Shown here: piece after piece, positions 6,273 through 7,579 of the stretch
How the letters are laid out: the number at the start of each line of letters is the position of its first letter
Position numbering within the stretch: the stretch's first letter is position 1
Origin: Rhodanobacteraceae bacterium UBA703
GTDB taxonomy: Bacteria > Pseudomonadota > Gammaproteobacteria > Xanthomonadales > Rhodanobacteraceae
Reading direction: 5' to 3'
Length of the DNA: 7,579 nt
NCBI GenBank assembly: GCA_002297645.1
Contig: DBMH01000278.1
Coordinates: 1 to 7,579, forward strand
Position numbers and translations under genes: made by a program
Notes under the pieces: model-generated
Database searches by the model: none
Told to the model about the DNA's origin: nothing
The model's input: only the letters and a program-made list of their open reading frames with translations

Positions 6273-6291
6273 CGCCTCCCTTCCGGAGGCG
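6273..6291 (+). other. Stem-loop in the predicted leader of the DGPF gene
   Basis: CGCCTCC (6273-6279) and GGAGGCG (6285-6291) can form a 7-bp stem with a 5-base CTTCC loop. It would stand almost at the 5' end of the predicted transcript and ends 7 bases before the AGGAG (6299-6303) of the DGPF gene. It could stabilise the mRNA. Its GGAGG arm also resembles a ribosome site that is sequestered in the stem. Confidence 0.4.
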
Positions 6292-6309
6292 CGACAAGAG
6301 GAGAATCCC

Positions 6310-6705
6310 GTGAAGTACATGCTCATGATGAACACCCCGAAGGAAGGCTGGACCAGTGCCGGGATCGGCACCTGGGCGCCCGAGGACATCCAGGCGCACA
6401 TCCGCTTCATGCTCGACTTCAACGAGAAGCTGAAAGCGTCCGGCGAGTTCGTCGACGCCCAGGGCCTGGCCGGCCCGGAGGAGGCGAAGAACGTGCGCGC
6501 GCGCAAGGACGGCATGCCCGACACCGACGGCCCGTTCGCGGAAACGAAGGAATTCCTCGCGGGGTTCTGGATCCTCGACGTCGACAGCGCCGACCGCGCC
6601 TATCGCATCGCCGCGCAGATCTCGATGGCGCCCGGCAAGGGAGGCGCTCCTCTGCATATGCCGGTGGAAGTGCGGCAGGTCATGAGCGCGCCGCCGGTCG
6701 ACTGA
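6310..6705 (+). CDS. YCII/DGPF-domain protein, ECF42 partner, 131 aa
   Basis: This is a small cytoplasmic protein of the YCII-related family, the version with the DGPF motif (73-76, in TDGPFAETKEFLAGFW). The N-terminus MKYMLMMNTP is the usual first beta strand, and His30 and Asp36 lie in the first helix where the family places polar active-site residues. The length is normal for the group. GTG at 6310 is chosen as the start because AGGAG lies at 6299-6303 with a 6-base gap and the conserved first strand begins there; frames open further upstream only by composition. It ends one base before the sigma-factor start, so translation is probably coupled. In ECF42 systems one or more DGPF genes accompany the sigma factor, and no anti-sigma factor is known. 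Whether the protein is an enzyme, a sensor or only a target of the sigma factor is not settled. Confidence 0.9.
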   Translation: MKYMLMMNTPKEGWTSAGIGTWAPEDIQAHIRFMLDFNEKLKASGEFVDAQGLAGPEEAKNVRARKDGMPDTDGPFAETKEFLAGFWILDVDSADRAYRIAAQISMAPGKGGAPLHMPVEVRQVMSAPPVD

Positions 6706-6706
6706 C

Positions 6707-7579
6707 GTGGCCACACACGCCCCGGCCCTCGAGCCCCTGCTGCGCGAACTCGCGCCGCAGGTGCTCGGCGCGGTGACGCGCCGTTGCGGCGACTTCGCCG
6801 CCGCGGAGGACGCGACGCAGGAAGCCCTGCTCGCGGCGGCGCTGCGCTGGCCCGCGGAGGGCGTGCCGGACAATCCGCGCGGCTGGCTGATCCACGTGGC
6901 CGCGCGACGCCTGACCGACCAGTGGCGCGCCGATGCCGCGCGGCGCCAGCGCGAGGCGTTCCTGTTCCCGGAGGCGGACGGGGAGCCCGTGGCACCGCCG
7001 CCCGGCGACGCGGAGCAGGACGACACGCTGGTCCTGCTCTTCCTGTGCTGCCATCCCGCGCTGACCGCGTCGTCGGCGATCGCACTGACGCTGCGCGCGG
7101 TCGGCGGCTTGACCACGGCGGAGATCGCGCACGCGTTCCTGGTTCCGGAAGCGACGATGGCGCAGCGGATCAGCCGCGCCAAGCAGAGCATCCGCTCCTC
7201 GGGCCTGCCGTTCGAACTGCCCGAGCCACACGAACGCGCGGATCGCCTCGCCGCCGTGCTGCACGTGCTCTACCTGGTCTTCAACGAAGGCTATGCGAGC
7301 AGTTCCGGCGGCGAACTGCAGCGCGCGGATCTCGCCGCCGAGGCGATCCGCCTGACGCGGGCGCTGCATGCCTCGCTCCCGCGCGAACCCGAAGTCGCCG
7401 GCCTGCTCGCCCTGATGCGGCTGACCGATGCGCGCCGCTCGGCGCGCGCGGATGCGCACGGCGCGCTGGTTCCGCTCGACGAACAGGACCGCTCGCTGTG
7501 GGACGCGGACGCGATCCGCGAAGGCATCGCGCTGGTCAGCGCCGCCCTGCCGCGCGGCGCCGTGGGGCCGTACCAGTTG
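6707..7579 (+). CDS. ECF42-group RNA polymerase sigma factor, 3'-truncated by window edge (291 aa visible)
   Basis: This is an ECF sigma factor with the long C-terminal extension of group ECF42. Sigma region 2 spans ~10-80, with FAAAEDATQEALL (30-42) and NPRGWLIHVAARRLTDQWR (57-75). Region 4 (~105-165) includes LTTAEIAHAFLVPEATMAQR (135-154), the helix-turn-helix that reads the -35. The extension begins near 175 with HERADRLAAVLHVLYLVFNE (175-194), GYASSSGG, then PEVAGLLALMRLTDARR (228-244), PLDEQDRSLWD (256-266) and GPYQL at the edge. These are group-typical blocks, and family members run to roughly 400 aa, so about 110 residues lie outside the window. The start is GTG at 6707, separated by one base from the DGPF stop; no separate ribosome site is obvious, as expected for coupled translation. 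In studied ECF42 members the extension is needed for activity. It probably reads 6235-6261. Confidence 0.93.
   Translation, partial: MATHAPALEPLLRELAPQVLGAVTRRCGDFAAAEDATQEALLAAALRWPAEGVPDNPRGWLIHVAARRLTDQWRADAARRQREAFLFPEADGEPVAPPPGDAEQDDTLVLLFLCCHPALTASSAIALTLRAVGGLTTAEIAHAFLVPEATMAQRISRAKQSIRSSGLPFELPEPHERADRLAAVLHVLYLVFNEGYASSSGGELQRADLAAEAIRLTRALHASLPREPEVAGLLALMRLTDARRSARADAHGALVPLDEQDRSLWDADAIREGIALVSAALPRGAVGPYQL

Noticed and set aside
6163..7191. Open - frames antisense to the DGPF and sigma-factor genes
   Set aside because: Both + strand products are recognised families with intact motifs; the antisense products are not.

Overview
The window comes from a very GC-rich bacterial chromosome. 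Strong G/C third-position bias and the gene set (YihG-type acyltransferase, DUF2167 membrane protein, ADOP-family permease, ECF42 sigma factor with a DGPF partner) fit a gammaproteobacterium of the Xanthomonadaceae/Lysobacter kind. That placement is an inference from gene content; there is no marker gene here to prove it.

Layout from left to right: a short secreted protein with two EF-hands (+, 130-465); a convergent membrane acyltransferase of the PlsC/YihG type (-, 509-1402); a 238-base divergent promoter region; a two-gene + strand unit of a DUF2167 membrane-anchored protein (1641-2615) and an M50 site-2-type intramembrane protease (GTG start, 2704-3411); a convergent 809-residue orphan ABC-type permease of the ADOP/MacB-FtsX family (-, 3467-5896); a 413-base divergent regulatory region; and a + strand pair of a YCII/DGPF protein (GTG start, 6310-6705) and an ECF42 sigma factor (GTG start at 6707, cut by the right edge).

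The most informative part is the 413-base region 5897-6309. On the ADOP side it holds an exact sigma-54 core promoter (TGGCACG-N4-TTGCT, 5975-5990 on the minus strand), a 12-of-13 match to the IHF consensus upstream of it (6009-6021), and beyond that a 20-bp dyad (6061-6080) where an enhancer-binding protein would be expected. On the other side it holds TGTCGA-N17-CGAC (6235-6261), which matches the promoter signature reported for ECF42 sigma factors, so the DGPF/sigma pair probably activates its own transcription. Two alternative-sigma promoters therefore sit back to back. A perfect 16-bp palindrome lies in the predicted ADOP leader, and a 7-bp stem-loop lies in the predicted DGPF leader.

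No tRNA, rRNA, CRISPR array, insertion sequence or phage gene was seen. The very long open frames antisense to the permease are composition shadows.
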